From Kofleriaceae bacterium (GTDB taxonomy: Bacteria; Myxococcota_A; Polyangia; Haliangiales; Haliangiaceae): DNA of 61,701 nucleotides. Shown here piece after piece: positions 52,397 through 60,682 of the stretch (its first letter is position 1; the number at the start of each line of letters is the position of its first letter). The stretch lies in contig JANXOP010000090.1 of assembly GCA_025357755.1 (NCBI GenBank), positions 1 to 61,701 on the forward strand, given 5' to 3'. The notes under the pieces are model-generated. The model did no database searches. It was not told the origin of the DNA and was given only the letters and a program-made list of their open reading frames with translations. A program made the position numbers and the translations under genes.

Positions 52397-55213
52397 CGTT
52401 GGCTCGAGCCGCGCAGGTGTAGGTCCGTTCGCGTCGAGCACGAGGCGAGCGCTGATCGCGCGACCGTTCGCGTCGACGAACTTCGCTGCGCGCGTCTTGC
52501 CACGCGTGACGAGCTCGGCGAGCTGTGCGAGCGTGAGCTGCTTGCCAGCAGTCTCGAACCAGATCACGAATTTGCAGCCCTCTCGCCAGCGCGAGCAGCC
52601 CCAGCCGCGCGCGCCGGTGAGGAGCGTGCCGGCGCGACAGCGCGGGCAGGTGAGCTCGGCGACCGTTGGTTTCGCTTTTGCGGGCTTCGGCGCTTTCAGT
52701 TTCGCGGGTGCTTCGACGGAGCGCCGCGCTTGGCTCGGTCGGCTCGCGACGCTCGTGGGTGGTCCTGATTTGCTGTGGGCTTCGCCGGGGTGGGCGCTCG
52801 AGATGCGCGACGCGCGCGGCAGTTGCGGTGCCGCCGCCTTGTAGGTCGCCGTCGACGGACCGCCGACGCGTGCGCGCAAGGCGGCGACGATGCCGTCATC
52901 GTGATGCAGCTCGATCTTCGAGCTGGAAGGCGCGTGGCTGGAGCGCTCGGCACGTGGCGGCTGCGACGAGAGCGTGATGCTGGTCGCGCGCGGCGGCGTG
53001 ATGTCGACGCTCGTGTCGGTCAGCTCGTCCGGAAGATCGACGCTGGTGCGTGGCGCCCCATGGGTGGCGGTCGAGGACTTCGAGCGCGTGCCACGCGGGT
53101 AGCCCGATCCGCTCGAGCTGGCTGCACCGCGCGAGTAGCTCGAGCCGCTCGAGCCGCCGCTCGCGCTCGGTTGATCGCCACTGCGTCGCTTCCACGTGCT
53201 GCGCTTGGCGCCGGCCTTGCCGGTGTTACCTCCGCGCGCGCGGACGCGGCCATCTCTACCGCGCGAGAAGGTCGGTGCCGCCGGTTGGTTCGCGGGCGGT
53301 GGTCTTGGGGTCGAGCTCCGGATCGCCTCGACGAGATCCGAGACGTAGCGCGCGATATCAGCCATGAAGGCGCGGCGCGTGTCTTCACCGCGCGCGATGC
53401 GCGCGAGCCGGGCTTCCCAGGTTCCCGTGAGCTCGGGAGAGGCAAGACTCGCGACCGGGAGCGCCTCGATCAAGCCGGTGCCGGTCTCGGTCGGCACGAG
53501 GTGCTGGCGCTCGCGGAAGATAAAGTCCCGGCGCAGCAGGGTCTCGATGATCGCGGCGCGGGTCGCCGGGGTACCGAGCCCACTGTCCTTCATCGCGGCG
53601 CGCAGGGTCTCGTCGTCGATCGTCTTGCCCGCCGATTCCATCGCACCGAGCAGCGTGGCTTCGGTGTAGCGCGCGGGCGGCGTGGTCTGCTTCGCGCGCG
53701 CGGCATACGTGCCGGTGAGCACCTGACCTTCGGCGAGCGGCGGCAAGATCGCGATCGGCTCTCCTTTGTCGTCGGTGGCGCGGCTCTCGTCGATCCCGGC
53801 GACCGCTTGCCACCCCGCGACGAGGCGGACTCGACCGCGCGCGAGGTAGCGATCGGGCGGCGGGGGCACGGCGGCGAGCACGACCGGGTCTTTGTCTTTG
53901 GGCTGGTCGCTTGCCGGCTCGGCTTGCGGCAGCCGTGCGGCTGCGCCGACCCGGATCCACGCCTCGGTCACCGCGAACTCGGCGTCGGGATGGAACACGC
54001 CGAGGAACCGGCGCACGACCAGATCGAACAAGCGAAGCTCGTCGCGATCGAGCGCTTCGAGCCGGACGCTCGCGCCAGTCGGGATGATCGCGTGGTGATC
54101 CGAGACCTTGGTGTCGTCGAACACGCGGCGAGACGGTGCGGGCGGCGAGGCGAGCAGAGGGCTCGCGAACGGCTCGTACTCGGGCAGGGCGGTGAGCGAG
54201 CGAAATAACTCTGGCAACGAGCCGATCAGATCATTGGTCAGGTGGCGCGAATCGGTGCGCGGATACGTGAGGATCTTGTGGCGTTCGTAGAGTGCTTGCG
54301 CGAGCTCGAGGGTCCGCGTGGCGGTGAACCCGAACCGCTTGTTCGCGGTGCGCTGCAACGAGGTGAGGTCGAACAGCTGCGGCGCGGTCTCGCGCACGGT
54401 CTTGCCGCGCACGCTCTCGACGATCGGCGCCCCCGCGACGCGATCGCGCGCGACGATCTGATCTGCGAGGGCCGCGCTCGCCAGCCGCTGTGCCTCGCCA
54501 TACTTCCAGTTCGCGCCGAACGCCCGGCCCTCGCTCGTCGTGAAATCGCCGCGGACCTCCCAGTAGTCGCGCGGCACGAAGGCGCGGATCGCCTGCTCGC
54601 GCGCCACGATCATCGCCAAGGTCGGCGTCTGGACCCGCCCGATCGAGTACAGCGCGGTGTGGCCGCCGGCGCGATTTCGCACCGTGACCGCGCGCGTCGC
54701 ATTCATGCCGACCAACCAGTCGGCTTCGGACCGCGAGCGCGCCGCATCCGCGAGCGGATCGAGCTGCGCCGATGGGCGCAACGTGGCTAGGCCGCGCCGG
54801 ATCGCTTCATCGGTGAGCGACGAGATCCAGAGCCTGCGGATCGGCAGCCGCGCGCCCGCATATTGATAGACGTAGCGAAAGATCAGCTCGCCTTCACGCC
54901 CGGCATCGCACGCATTGATGACCGCGCTGAACCGCTTGTCGCGCAGCAACGCGCGTACGGTCTTGAGATGGACCGCCGCGTGCTTGGATGCGCGCAGCCG
55001 AAACTCGGTCGGCAGCATCGGCAAGACCTCGAGCCGCCACGGCTTCCAGTCCGCTTCGTAGGACGCGGGCTCGTCGAGCTCGACGAGATGGCCGATGCAC
55101 CACGTGATGACGTAGTCGCTGCCTTCGAACGCATCCTTGCCGGTCGGCCGGACGCCCAACACGCGCGCGAGATCGCGAGCGACGGACGGCTTTTCGGCGA
55201 CGACGAGCTGCAC
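52394..55213 (-). CDS. topB: DNA topoisomerase III
   Basis: 939 residues from the ATG at 55213 (MQLVVAEKPSVARDLARVLG). Type IA topoisomerase: Toprim domain (about 1-150) with NACDAGREGELIFRYVYQYA acidic residues; catalytic tyrosine in HKILTYPRTDSRHL; core domains through SIGRVQTPTLAMIVAREQAI. After about residue 620 comes a ~200-residue low-complexity Ser/Arg/Pro/Thr region (SRGAASSSGSGYPRG, KSSTATHG), then a C-terminal zinc-ribbon-like segment TCPRCRAGTLLTGARGWGCS. It relaxes or decatenates DNA in replication and repair. The long disordered insert is not in the E. coli enzyme. Confidence 0.95.
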   Translation of the reverse strand: MQLVVAEKPSVARDLARVLGVRPTGKDAFEGSDYVITWCIGHLVELDEPASYEADWKPWRLEVLPMLPTEFRLRASKHAAVHLKTVRALLRDKRFSAVINACDAGREGELIFRYVYQYAGARLPIRRLWISSLTDEAIRRGLATLRPSAQLDPLADAARSRSEADWLVGMNATRAVTVRNRAGGHTALYSIGRVQTPTLAMIVAREQAIRAFVPRDYWEVRGDFTTSEGRAFGANWKYGEAQRLASAALADQIVARDRVAGAPIVESVRGKTVRETAPQLFDLTSLQRTANKRFGFTATRTLELAQALYERHKILTYPRTDSRHLTNDLIGSLPELFRSLTALPEYEPFASPLLASPPAPSRRVFDDTKVSDHHAIIPTGASVRLEALDRDELRLFDLVVRRFLGVFHPDAEFAVTEAWIRVGAAARLPQAEPASDQPKDKDPVVLAAVPPPPDRYLARGRVRLVAGWQAVAGIDESRATDDKGEPIAILPPLAEGQVLTGTYAARAKQTTPPARYTEATLLGAMESAGKTIDDETLRAAMKDSGLGTPATRAAIIETLLRRDFIFRERQHLVPTETGTGLIEALPVASLASPELTGTWEARLARIARGEDTRRAFMADIARYVSDLVEAIRSSTPRPPPANQPAAPTFSRGRDGRVRARGGNTGKAGAKRSTWKRRSGDQPSASGGSSGSSYSRGAASSSGSGYPRGTRSKSSTATHGAPRTSVDLPDELTDTSVDITPPRATSITLSSQPPRAERSSHAPSSSKIELHHDDGIVAALRARVGGPSTATYKAAAPQLPRASRISSAHPGEAHSKSGPPTSVASRPSQARRSVEAPAKLKAPKPAKAKPTVAELTCPRCRAGTLLTGARGWGCSRWREGCKFVIWFETAGKQLTLAQLAELVTRGKTRAAKFVDANGRAISARLVLDANGPTPARLEPT

Positions 55214-55338
55214 TGGCGGACTTTACTAAAGGGGGGTGTCATCGAAACTCTCGGTGCTCCAACCGATCGATTTCATTCGGGTGCACCGCCGTGCTACCGA
55301 CGCCGGGCCAGCGTCGAACCTGTGGCACGCTTCACCCC

Positions 55339-55773
55339 ATGCACAAGCTTGTCCTCGCCTTCGGGCTCACCATTTCGGGTTGTGGCGGTTCGAGTACCGC
55401 TCCCGTGGCGACCGATCCCTCGAACGTCGCGAAGCCGGCCGCCGATCCTGCGCCGTGCGAAGACGCGAGCACGAACGCCGTGAAGTTCCTCGACAAGGAC
55501 ATGCCGGCCGACAAGGTCAAGGCGGTGATGACGCGGCACTGCACCACCGATAAGTGGGCAGTCGAGACGCGCACGTGCCTGCTCACCGCGAAGTCGATCG
55601 AGGAGCTCGATGCCTGCGCGAAGCACCTCACGCCCGATCAGGAAGCGGCGTTCAAGGGCGATCTCCAGAAGCTGGATCCAGGCGCGGGCTCGGGCAGTGT
55701 CGGTACGCCGTCGCCGCCGCAGAACACGCCGCCTTCGAACATCCCGCCGCCGGCCGGCTCGATGCCCAAGTAG
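55339..55773 (+). CDS. Small lipoprotein
   Basis: 144 residues from the ATG at 55339 (MHKLVLAFGLTISGCGGSST), lipobox ISGC. A helical middle contains a Cys pair (VMTRHCTTDKW, TRTCLLTAKSIEELDACAKH) and the end is a Pro/Ser/Gly-rich tail (PGAGSGSVGTPSPPQNTPPS). No family is recognised. The middle resembles small secreted bacterial helical domains, similar to those following four-Cys motifs in other myxobacterial lipoproteins. It abuts the convergent fibro-slime gene with no gap. Confidence 0.6.
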   Translation: MHKLVLAFGLTISGCGGSSTAPVATDPSNVAKPAADPAPCEDASTNAVKFLDKDMPADKVKAVMTRHCTTDKWAVETRTCLLTAKSIEELDACAKHLTPDQEAAFKGDLQKLDPGAGSGSVGTPSPPQNTPPSNIPPPAGSMPK

Positions 55774-56541
55774 TTACTCGATCACGAAGCAATCGATCGA
55801 GGTCTCGATCCGGAAGTTCGAGCCTGTGATGTGGCGCTCGGCCTGGAAGAAATCGATCGCGTAGCTCGCTCCGACCGTGATGCCGAGCTGGGCCGCTCGC
55901 GCATCGAAGTTGATCGTCGCTTCGTTCGCGGAGTGAACGCCACCGAGATCGATCGCGAGATGACCGTTGATGAACACCCAGACGTCGTCGTCACCGCGAA
56001 ACTTGAAGACCTCGCCGCCCCGGTAGGTGCTCGTCGCGTGGAGCTCGGTCGTGAAGTGATAGTTGTGCGGGTTCGTCTCGTTGCCAAAGCCCATGTTGTC
56101 GATCGGAAAGTAGTCGCCGTTGTCGTAGACGTACTGGCCGGGGGTGGTCTCGGTCAGCGCGAAGTCCCGCTCGAGGTGGAAGTTGACGTCTTGCACGTCG
56201 ACGTACCACTGCGCGAACGTCGACGCGCTCGTGATCAAGCCGGCCGGTGGCGCGGTCGGGCTGAGCGTCGGCTTGCCGCCCGGCGTGATCGTCGGGTTCA
56301 CGAGCCCGGCCACGACTTGATCGACGGCCGGTGTGACCTCGAAATCGGGATGCTCGATCTTGAAGTCGCGGATCACGCCGTGCAGCGTGCCGCACTGGCC
56401 GGGGTTGCCGCCGCTGCCGGCATCACTGCCAACGTTGCTACCACCACCGTCGGTGCCGTTGCCGAAGTGGTCGCCGCTGTCCTTGCCGCTGTCCTTGCCA
56501 CCGCATGCCACGAGCACGACCACCGCCAGGAGGAACTTCAT
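55774..56541 (-). CDS. Fibro-slime domain lipoprotein
   Basis: 255 residues from the ATG at 56541 (MKFLLAVVVLVACGGKDSGK), lipobox LVAC, then a Gly/Asp-rich linker. The rest matches the fibro-slime domain: LHGVIRDFKIEHPDFEV, FAQWYVDVQDVNFHLERDFA, FPIDNMGFGNETNPHNYHFT, EVFKFRGDDDVWVFINGHLA, DLGGVHSANEATINFDARAA and YAIDFFQAERHITGSNFRIE. The domain, known from Dictyostelium and Fibrobacter, is a PA14-like beta sandwich for carbohydrate binding. Probably a surface adhesin. Confidence 0.85.
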   Translation of the reverse strand: MKFLLAVVVLVACGGKDSGKDSGDHFGNGTDGGGSNVGSDAGSGGNPGQCGTLHGVIRDFKIEHPDFEVTPAVDQVVAGLVNPTITPGGKPTLSPTAPPAGLITSASTFAQWYVDVQDVNFHLERDFALTETTPGQYVYDNGDYFPIDNMGFGNETNPHNYHFTTELHATSTYRGGEVFKFRGDDDVWVFINGHLAIDLGGVHSANEATINFDARAAQLGITVGASYAIDFFQAERHITGSNFRIETSIDCFVIE

Positions 56542-56591
56542 TGCGGTCACGGTATCGCGTCACCCGAGGGGGCGCGACGTGCGTGCGTGTA

Positions 56592-57359
56592 CTACAGATA
56601 CGGCGCGACGAGCTCGCGCGTCTTGTCGCGCAACCGACGTCGCGCGTGCTCGTCGTACGCCTGCTCGTTCGCGCGAGCGAGCCGGTCGACGTTATAGTAG
56701 GTGCCGGTCTCCCCCGCGAGCGCTCGCTTCGTCATCGCGAAGATCGCATCGGCGCCCGAGCGCGCGGTGCCCTGCGGCGTCAGGCCGGCTTCGCGGACCA
56801 TGCCGGTATCGAGGAACGTACCCGGGTGGAGCGCATCGGTCGGCACCTGCGACGTCGCCGCGAGGTCGAACGACATCATCACCATCGCGAGCTTCGACCG
56901 GCGATACGCATCCATACCGTCGTAGGCGCGCGTGTTGTCGAGATCTTCGAAGTCGAGCGGCTCCTGGCCGGCCGAGGCCACGTTTACGATCGCCTGGAGC
57001 TTCGCACTCGCGAGCAATGCGTAGGTCAGTACGAAGGGCGATAGATAGTTGACCGCGAAGCGGAGCTCGAAGCCGTCCGAGCTGACCTCGCGCTTGCGAC
57101 TATCGCTGCCGAAGCCAATGCCCGCGTTGTTGATCAACACGTCGATCGACGAGCTCGCCCTCGCGACCGCTGCGGTCGTGGCGAGCGATGCGAAGTCGGC
57201 GACGATCGGCGTGCCTCCCACCTTCTTGGCGAGGGCCTCCACCCGGACTCGATCTCGACCATGCACGAGCACGTGCGCGCCCTCCCGTACGAGCTGTTCC
57301 GAGAGCAGCTCGCCGAGGCCACCGGTGGCCCCGGTGACCAGGATCTTCAGACCTTTCAT
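56592..57359 (-). CDS. Short-chain dehydrogenase/reductase
   Basis: 255 residues from the ATG at 57359 (MKGLKILVTGATGGLGELLS). SDR features: cofactor motif TGATGGLG, DVLINNAGIGFG, the catalytic Ser in IVNVASAGQEP, and YRRSKLAM (Tyr and Lys). It overlaps an upstream small ORF by 4 nt (ATGA). Substrate is unknown; adjacency to an acyl-CoA synthetase suggests fatty-acid or related carbonyl chemistry. Confidence 0.9.
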   Translation of the reverse strand: MKGLKILVTGATGGLGELLSEQLVREGAHVLVHGRDRVRVEALAKKVGGTPIVADFASLATTAAVARASSSIDVLINNAGIGFGSDSRKREVSSDGFELRFAVNYLSPFVLTYALLASAKLQAIVNVASAGQEPLDFEDLDNTRAYDGMDAYRRSKLAMVMMSFDLAATSQVPTDALHPGTFLDTGMVREAGLTPQGTARSGADAIFAMTKRALAGETGTYYNVDRLARANEQAYDEHARRRLRDKTRELVAPYL

Positions 57360-57580
57360 GCACGAACCATAGCCGCTGTGCGCGCGCGCACCCAAAGCTC
57401 GGACGCATGATCGATATCGCGGCGACACGCCTCGACGACGGCCTCGATCTCGGGCCGCAGGGAATCCGGCAGGTGTGCGCTCAGCTGGCGAGCGACATCG
57501 CGCAGTCCGGCGAAGTCGCCGTGGGCGCATGCCCAGTCGCCGCCGAGCCACAACGCTGCGATCGTCTGGGTCGTGGTCAT
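57356..57580 (-). CDS. Small hypothetical protein coupled to SDR
   Basis: 74 residues from the ATG at 57580 (MTTTQTIAALWLGGDWACAH). Helical, Ala/Arg-rich, with no signal peptide or motif that I recognise. Its stop overlaps the SDR start (ATGA), typical of a genuine co-translated gene. It lies 30 nt downstream of the acyl-CoA synthetase gene on the same strand, so the three are one operon. Confidence 0.55.
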   Translation of the reverse strand: MTTTQTIAALWLGGDWACAHGDFAGLRDVARQLSAHLPDSLRPEIEAVVEACRRDIDHASELWVRARTAAMVRA

Positions 57581-57610
57581 GCTGCGAACAATTGCAGCTA
57601 CCGGACCAAC

Positions 57611-59176
57611 CTACTGGCGGGTCACCGCGGAGCGCCCGCCGCGCAACACGAACTTCTGGATCTTGCCCGTCGCGGTCTTCGGTAATTCGCTGACGAACGT
57701 GACGCCGTGCGGCGCCTTGAAGTGAGCGAGATGGTCACGCGCGAACTGCCTGAGCTCGGCCTCGGTCGCGGTGGCTCCCGGCTTCAACACCACGAACGCG
57801 AACGGCGCCTCGCCCCACTTTTCGTGCGGCAAGCCGACGATCGCGACCTCCTGGATCGCGGGGTGCCGCAAGAGCGCGGCCTCGACCTCGATCGACGAGA
57901 TGTTCTCGCCGCCGCTGATGATCACGTCTTTCATACGATCGCGAATCTCGGCGTAGCCATCGGGATGGACGACCGCCGAATCACCGGTGTGAAAGTAGCC
58001 GCCCGCGAACGCGAGCTCGGTGGCGACCGGATCGTTGTAGTAACCGGCCATCACCACGTTGCCGCGCACCACGATCTCGCCGATCGTCGCGCCGTCGCGC
58101 GGCACGTCGTTCATCGCCTCATCGACAACGCGGAGCTCGCCCGAGGTCACGAGCTCGACACCTTGGCGCGCCTTGATCACCGCGCGCTCGGCGAGCGACA
58201 GCGCGGCGTGCTCGGAGCGAGGTTCGCACACCGTGATGAACGGCGCGGTCTCGGTCAAGCCGTAGACCTGCGTCACGGTCCAGCCGAGCTGGCCTTCGAC
58301 CTTCTCGATCGTGGTCGCCGCGGGGGCTGCACCGGCGGTCAACACGCGCACGCCGCGCGGCAAGCCCGGTTCGGTCGGCGCGTTCGCGATCGCGATCAAC
58401 ACGGTCGGCGCGCAGCACAGCGCGGTCACCTTCTCGGTCTTGATCCGTTCGAAGATCTCTTGCGGTGCGACCTTGCGCAGGCAAACGTGTACGCCGCCGA
58501 CCGCGGTGATCGTCCACGTGAACGTCCACCCGTTCGCATGGAACATCGGCAGGGTCCACAGATAGACCTCGTCGGGAGTCATCGGATGATGGAGCAGCGT
58601 GCCGACGCTGTTCACCCATGCATTGCGATGCGTGATCATCACGCCCTTGGGCCGGCTCGTGGTGCCGCTCGTATAGTTGATCGTCAAAAGATCGCGTTCG
58701 CTGACCTCGGTGCGGGTGAACCCCGGCTCGGCCTGCGCGACGAGCGCTTCGTAGTCGGCGAAGCCCGGGTGTGTCCCTTCGAGCGCGACCCACTGCGTGA
58801 CCGCCGGGCAGCGCGCACGTAGCGTATCTGCGACCGCGAGGTAGTCGCTGTGCACGCAGACCACCTTCGAGCCGCTGTGCTCGATCATGTACGCGAAGTC
58901 GTCCGCGGTGAGCCGGTAGTTGAGCGGCACGAGCACCGCGCCGAGCTGCGGCACCGCGTAGAACGCCTCGAGCTGCGCGTGCGTATTCGGCGCGATGTAC
59001 GCGACGCGATCGCCCTTGCCGACGCCCCAGCTCGCGAGCACGTTCGACCATCGATCGCAGCGCGCGAAGAACTGCTCGTACGTCAGGCGCAGAGCACCGT
59101 CGACCACGGCGAGGCGATCTGGATACAGCGACCTGGCTCGTCGCGCGAATTCGAGGGGGGTGAGTGGAGTCTCCAT
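57611..59176 (-). CDS. Fatty acyl-CoA synthetase (AMP-binding)
   Basis: 521 residues from the ATG at 59176 (METPLTPLEFARRARSLYPD). Adenylate-forming family motifs: P-loop-like TINYTSGTTSRPKGVMITHR, LPMFHANGWTFTWTIT, VTQVYGLTETAPF, GYFHTGDSAVVHPDGYAEI and RMKDVIISGGENISSIEVEA, with the terminal Lys region PKTATGKIQKFVLR. It ligates fatty or carboxylic acids to CoA with ATP. It leads a three-gene leftward operon with a small ORF and an SDR, and is divergent from the ADH gene. Confidence 0.92.
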   Translation of the reverse strand: METPLTPLEFARRARSLYPDRLAVVDGALRLTYEQFFARCDRWSNVLASWGVGKGDRVAYIAPNTHAQLEAFYAVPQLGAVLVPLNYRLTADDFAYMIEHSGSKVVCVHSDYLAVADTLRARCPAVTQWVALEGTHPGFADYEALVAQAEPGFTRTEVSERDLLTINYTSGTTSRPKGVMITHRNAWVNSVGTLLHHPMTPDEVYLWTLPMFHANGWTFTWTITAVGGVHVCLRKVAPQEIFERIKTEKVTALCCAPTVLIAIANAPTEPGLPRGVRVLTAGAAPAATTIEKVEGQLGWTVTQVYGLTETAPFITVCEPRSEHAALSLAERAVIKARQGVELVTSGELRVVDEAMNDVPRDGATIGEIVVRGNVVMAGYYNDPVATELAFAGGYFHTGDSAVVHPDGYAEIRDRMKDVIISGGENISSIEVEAALLRHPAIQEVAIVGLPHEKWGEAPFAFVVLKPGATATEAELRQFARDHLAHFKAPHGVTFVSELPKTATGKIQKFVLRGGRSAVTRQ

Positions 59177-59262
59177 CGCCCGCACAGGGTAGCGCCGAAC
59201 CTGCCCACAATCGCGGGCCACTCGCACTTGTGATGCTGACGCGCCGAGACGAACCTTCGCGC

Positions 59263-60273
59263 ATGGCGAAGATGAAAGCGATCCAGGTCTCCAAGGCGAA
59301 CGGCCCGTTCGAGCTCGTCGAGCGCGACATTCCGACCCCCGGCCCACACTGGGTCCGGATCAAGATCGAGGCGTGCGGCGTGTGCCACAGCGACGTGTTC
59401 GTCAAGTCGGGCGGCTATCCCGGCCTCCAGCTGCCGCGCATCCCGGGCCACGAGCTCGCGGGCACGATCGACGCGGTCGGCCCCGAGGTGAACAACTGGA
59501 AGGTCGGCGATCGCGTCGGCGTGGGCTGGCACGGGGGGCACTGCTTCGAGTGCGACGCGTGCCGACGCGGCCACTTCCTCGCGTGCGAGCAAGGCAAGGT
59601 CACCGGGATCAGCCATGACGGCGGCTACGCCGAGTACGCGGTCGTTCCCGCGGAATCCGTCGCGCGCATCCCCGAGGGGCTCTCGGCCGTCGATGCGGGC
59701 CCGCTGCTCTGCGCTGGCGTCACGGTCTACAACTCGATGCGCCACAGCGGTGCACGCGCCGGTCGGACCGTCGCGATCCAGGGCATCGGTGGGCTCGGTC
59801 ACCTCGCGATCCAGTACGCGAACAAGATGGGCTTCCGCGTGATCGCGCTGTCGCGCGGGGCCGACAAGGCCGCGCTCGCGAAGGAGCTCGGCGCACACCA
59901 TTACGTCGATACGGATGCGACGCCGACCGCCGAAGGTCTCAAGCAACTCGGCGGCGCGGATCTTGTCGTCGCCGTGGCTCCCTCGAGCGATGCGATGCAG
60001 AGCGCGATCGATGGGCTCACCGCGCACGGCAAGCTCCTGATCCTCGCCGCGCCGTTCACCCCACTCTCGGTCAATGCGATGGGCCTCCTCAGCGGCAAGA
60101 CGATCGCGGGCTGGCCGAGCGGCACCTCGATCGACTCCGAGGACACCATGAAGTTCAGCGTGCTCACCAACGTGCGCCCGCGGGTCGAGACCTTCAAGCT
60201 CGATCACGCCGAGGCCGCGTTCACCGCGATGATGACGAACAAGGTCCGCTTCCGCGCCGTACTCGTTCCGTAG
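59263..60273 (+). CDS. Zinc-dependent alcohol dehydrogenase
   Basis: 336 residues from the ATG at 59263 (MAKMKAIQVSKANGPFELVE). MDR family: catalytic zinc ligands in ACGVCHSDVF (Cys) and GHELAGTIDAVG (His), a structural-zinc lobe HCFECDACRRGHFLACEQGK, and the NAD(P) motif AIQGIGGLGHLAIQYANKM. It oxidises alcohols or reduces aldehydes. Ligand arrangement matches the AdhP/cinnamyl-type group. The start was chosen over upstream in-frame ATGs at 59164 and 59233 because similarity begins here. Confidence 0.92.
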   Translation: MAKMKAIQVSKANGPFELVERDIPTPGPHWVRIKIEACGVCHSDVFVKSGGYPGLQLPRIPGHELAGTIDAVGPEVNNWKVGDRVGVGWHGGHCFECDACRRGHFLACEQGKVTGISHDGGYAEYAVVPAESVARIPEGLSAVDAGPLLCAGVTVYNSMRHSGARAGRTVAIQGIGGLGHLAIQYANKMGFRVIALSRGADKAALAKELGAHHYVDTDATPTAEGLKQLGGADLVVAVAPSSDAMQSAIDGLTAHGKLLILAAPFTPLSVNAMGLLSGKTIAGWPSGTSIDSEDTMKFSVLTNVRPRVETFKLDHAEAAFTAMMTNKVRFRAVLVP

Positions 60274-60682
60274 CGCGCGGGAGTAAGCGGAACCCAGCGC
60301 GATTAGCGCCGACTGGCGCTCGATGCACGTGGCATCGACCGGCTCGAGGACCTATGGAGCAGGGTCGGCTCGACCATGCCCTGAACGGCTGCGAGCTCCG
60401 CGTGCGTTCCCACCGGCGAGAGTCGGCGTGCGCGAATGCAAGCGCATGACAACGCGCGAGCGACCCACCGCTGGCGGCGGTGGTGGCACAGCGTCGCTGG
60501 CGCTGCGCGCGAGCGGAGATCGTGCACGAGGTGCTGATCCGGGGCTGTGGCACGGCTGGCTCGACGCCGACGCCGAGGATCGCGCGCACGGCGAACGCGT
60601 CACGGGCGCGGCGACGGAGTAGCAGCGCGCCGGAGACGGGTGCGGGTGCGGCGAGCCGTAAAATTCTGGCTCGAGGGCACTG
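60274..60682. other. Intergenic stretch, no gene identified
   Basis: 409 bp between two convergent genes. Several short open frames exist but none shows conserved motifs or a ribosome site. No terminator hairpin with a T run and no tRNA was recognised. Confidence 0.5.

Noticed and set aside
60323..60622. Possible 99-codon gene between ADH and EamA
   Set aside because: No ribosome site, no motif, and composition typical of the random high-GC frames around it.
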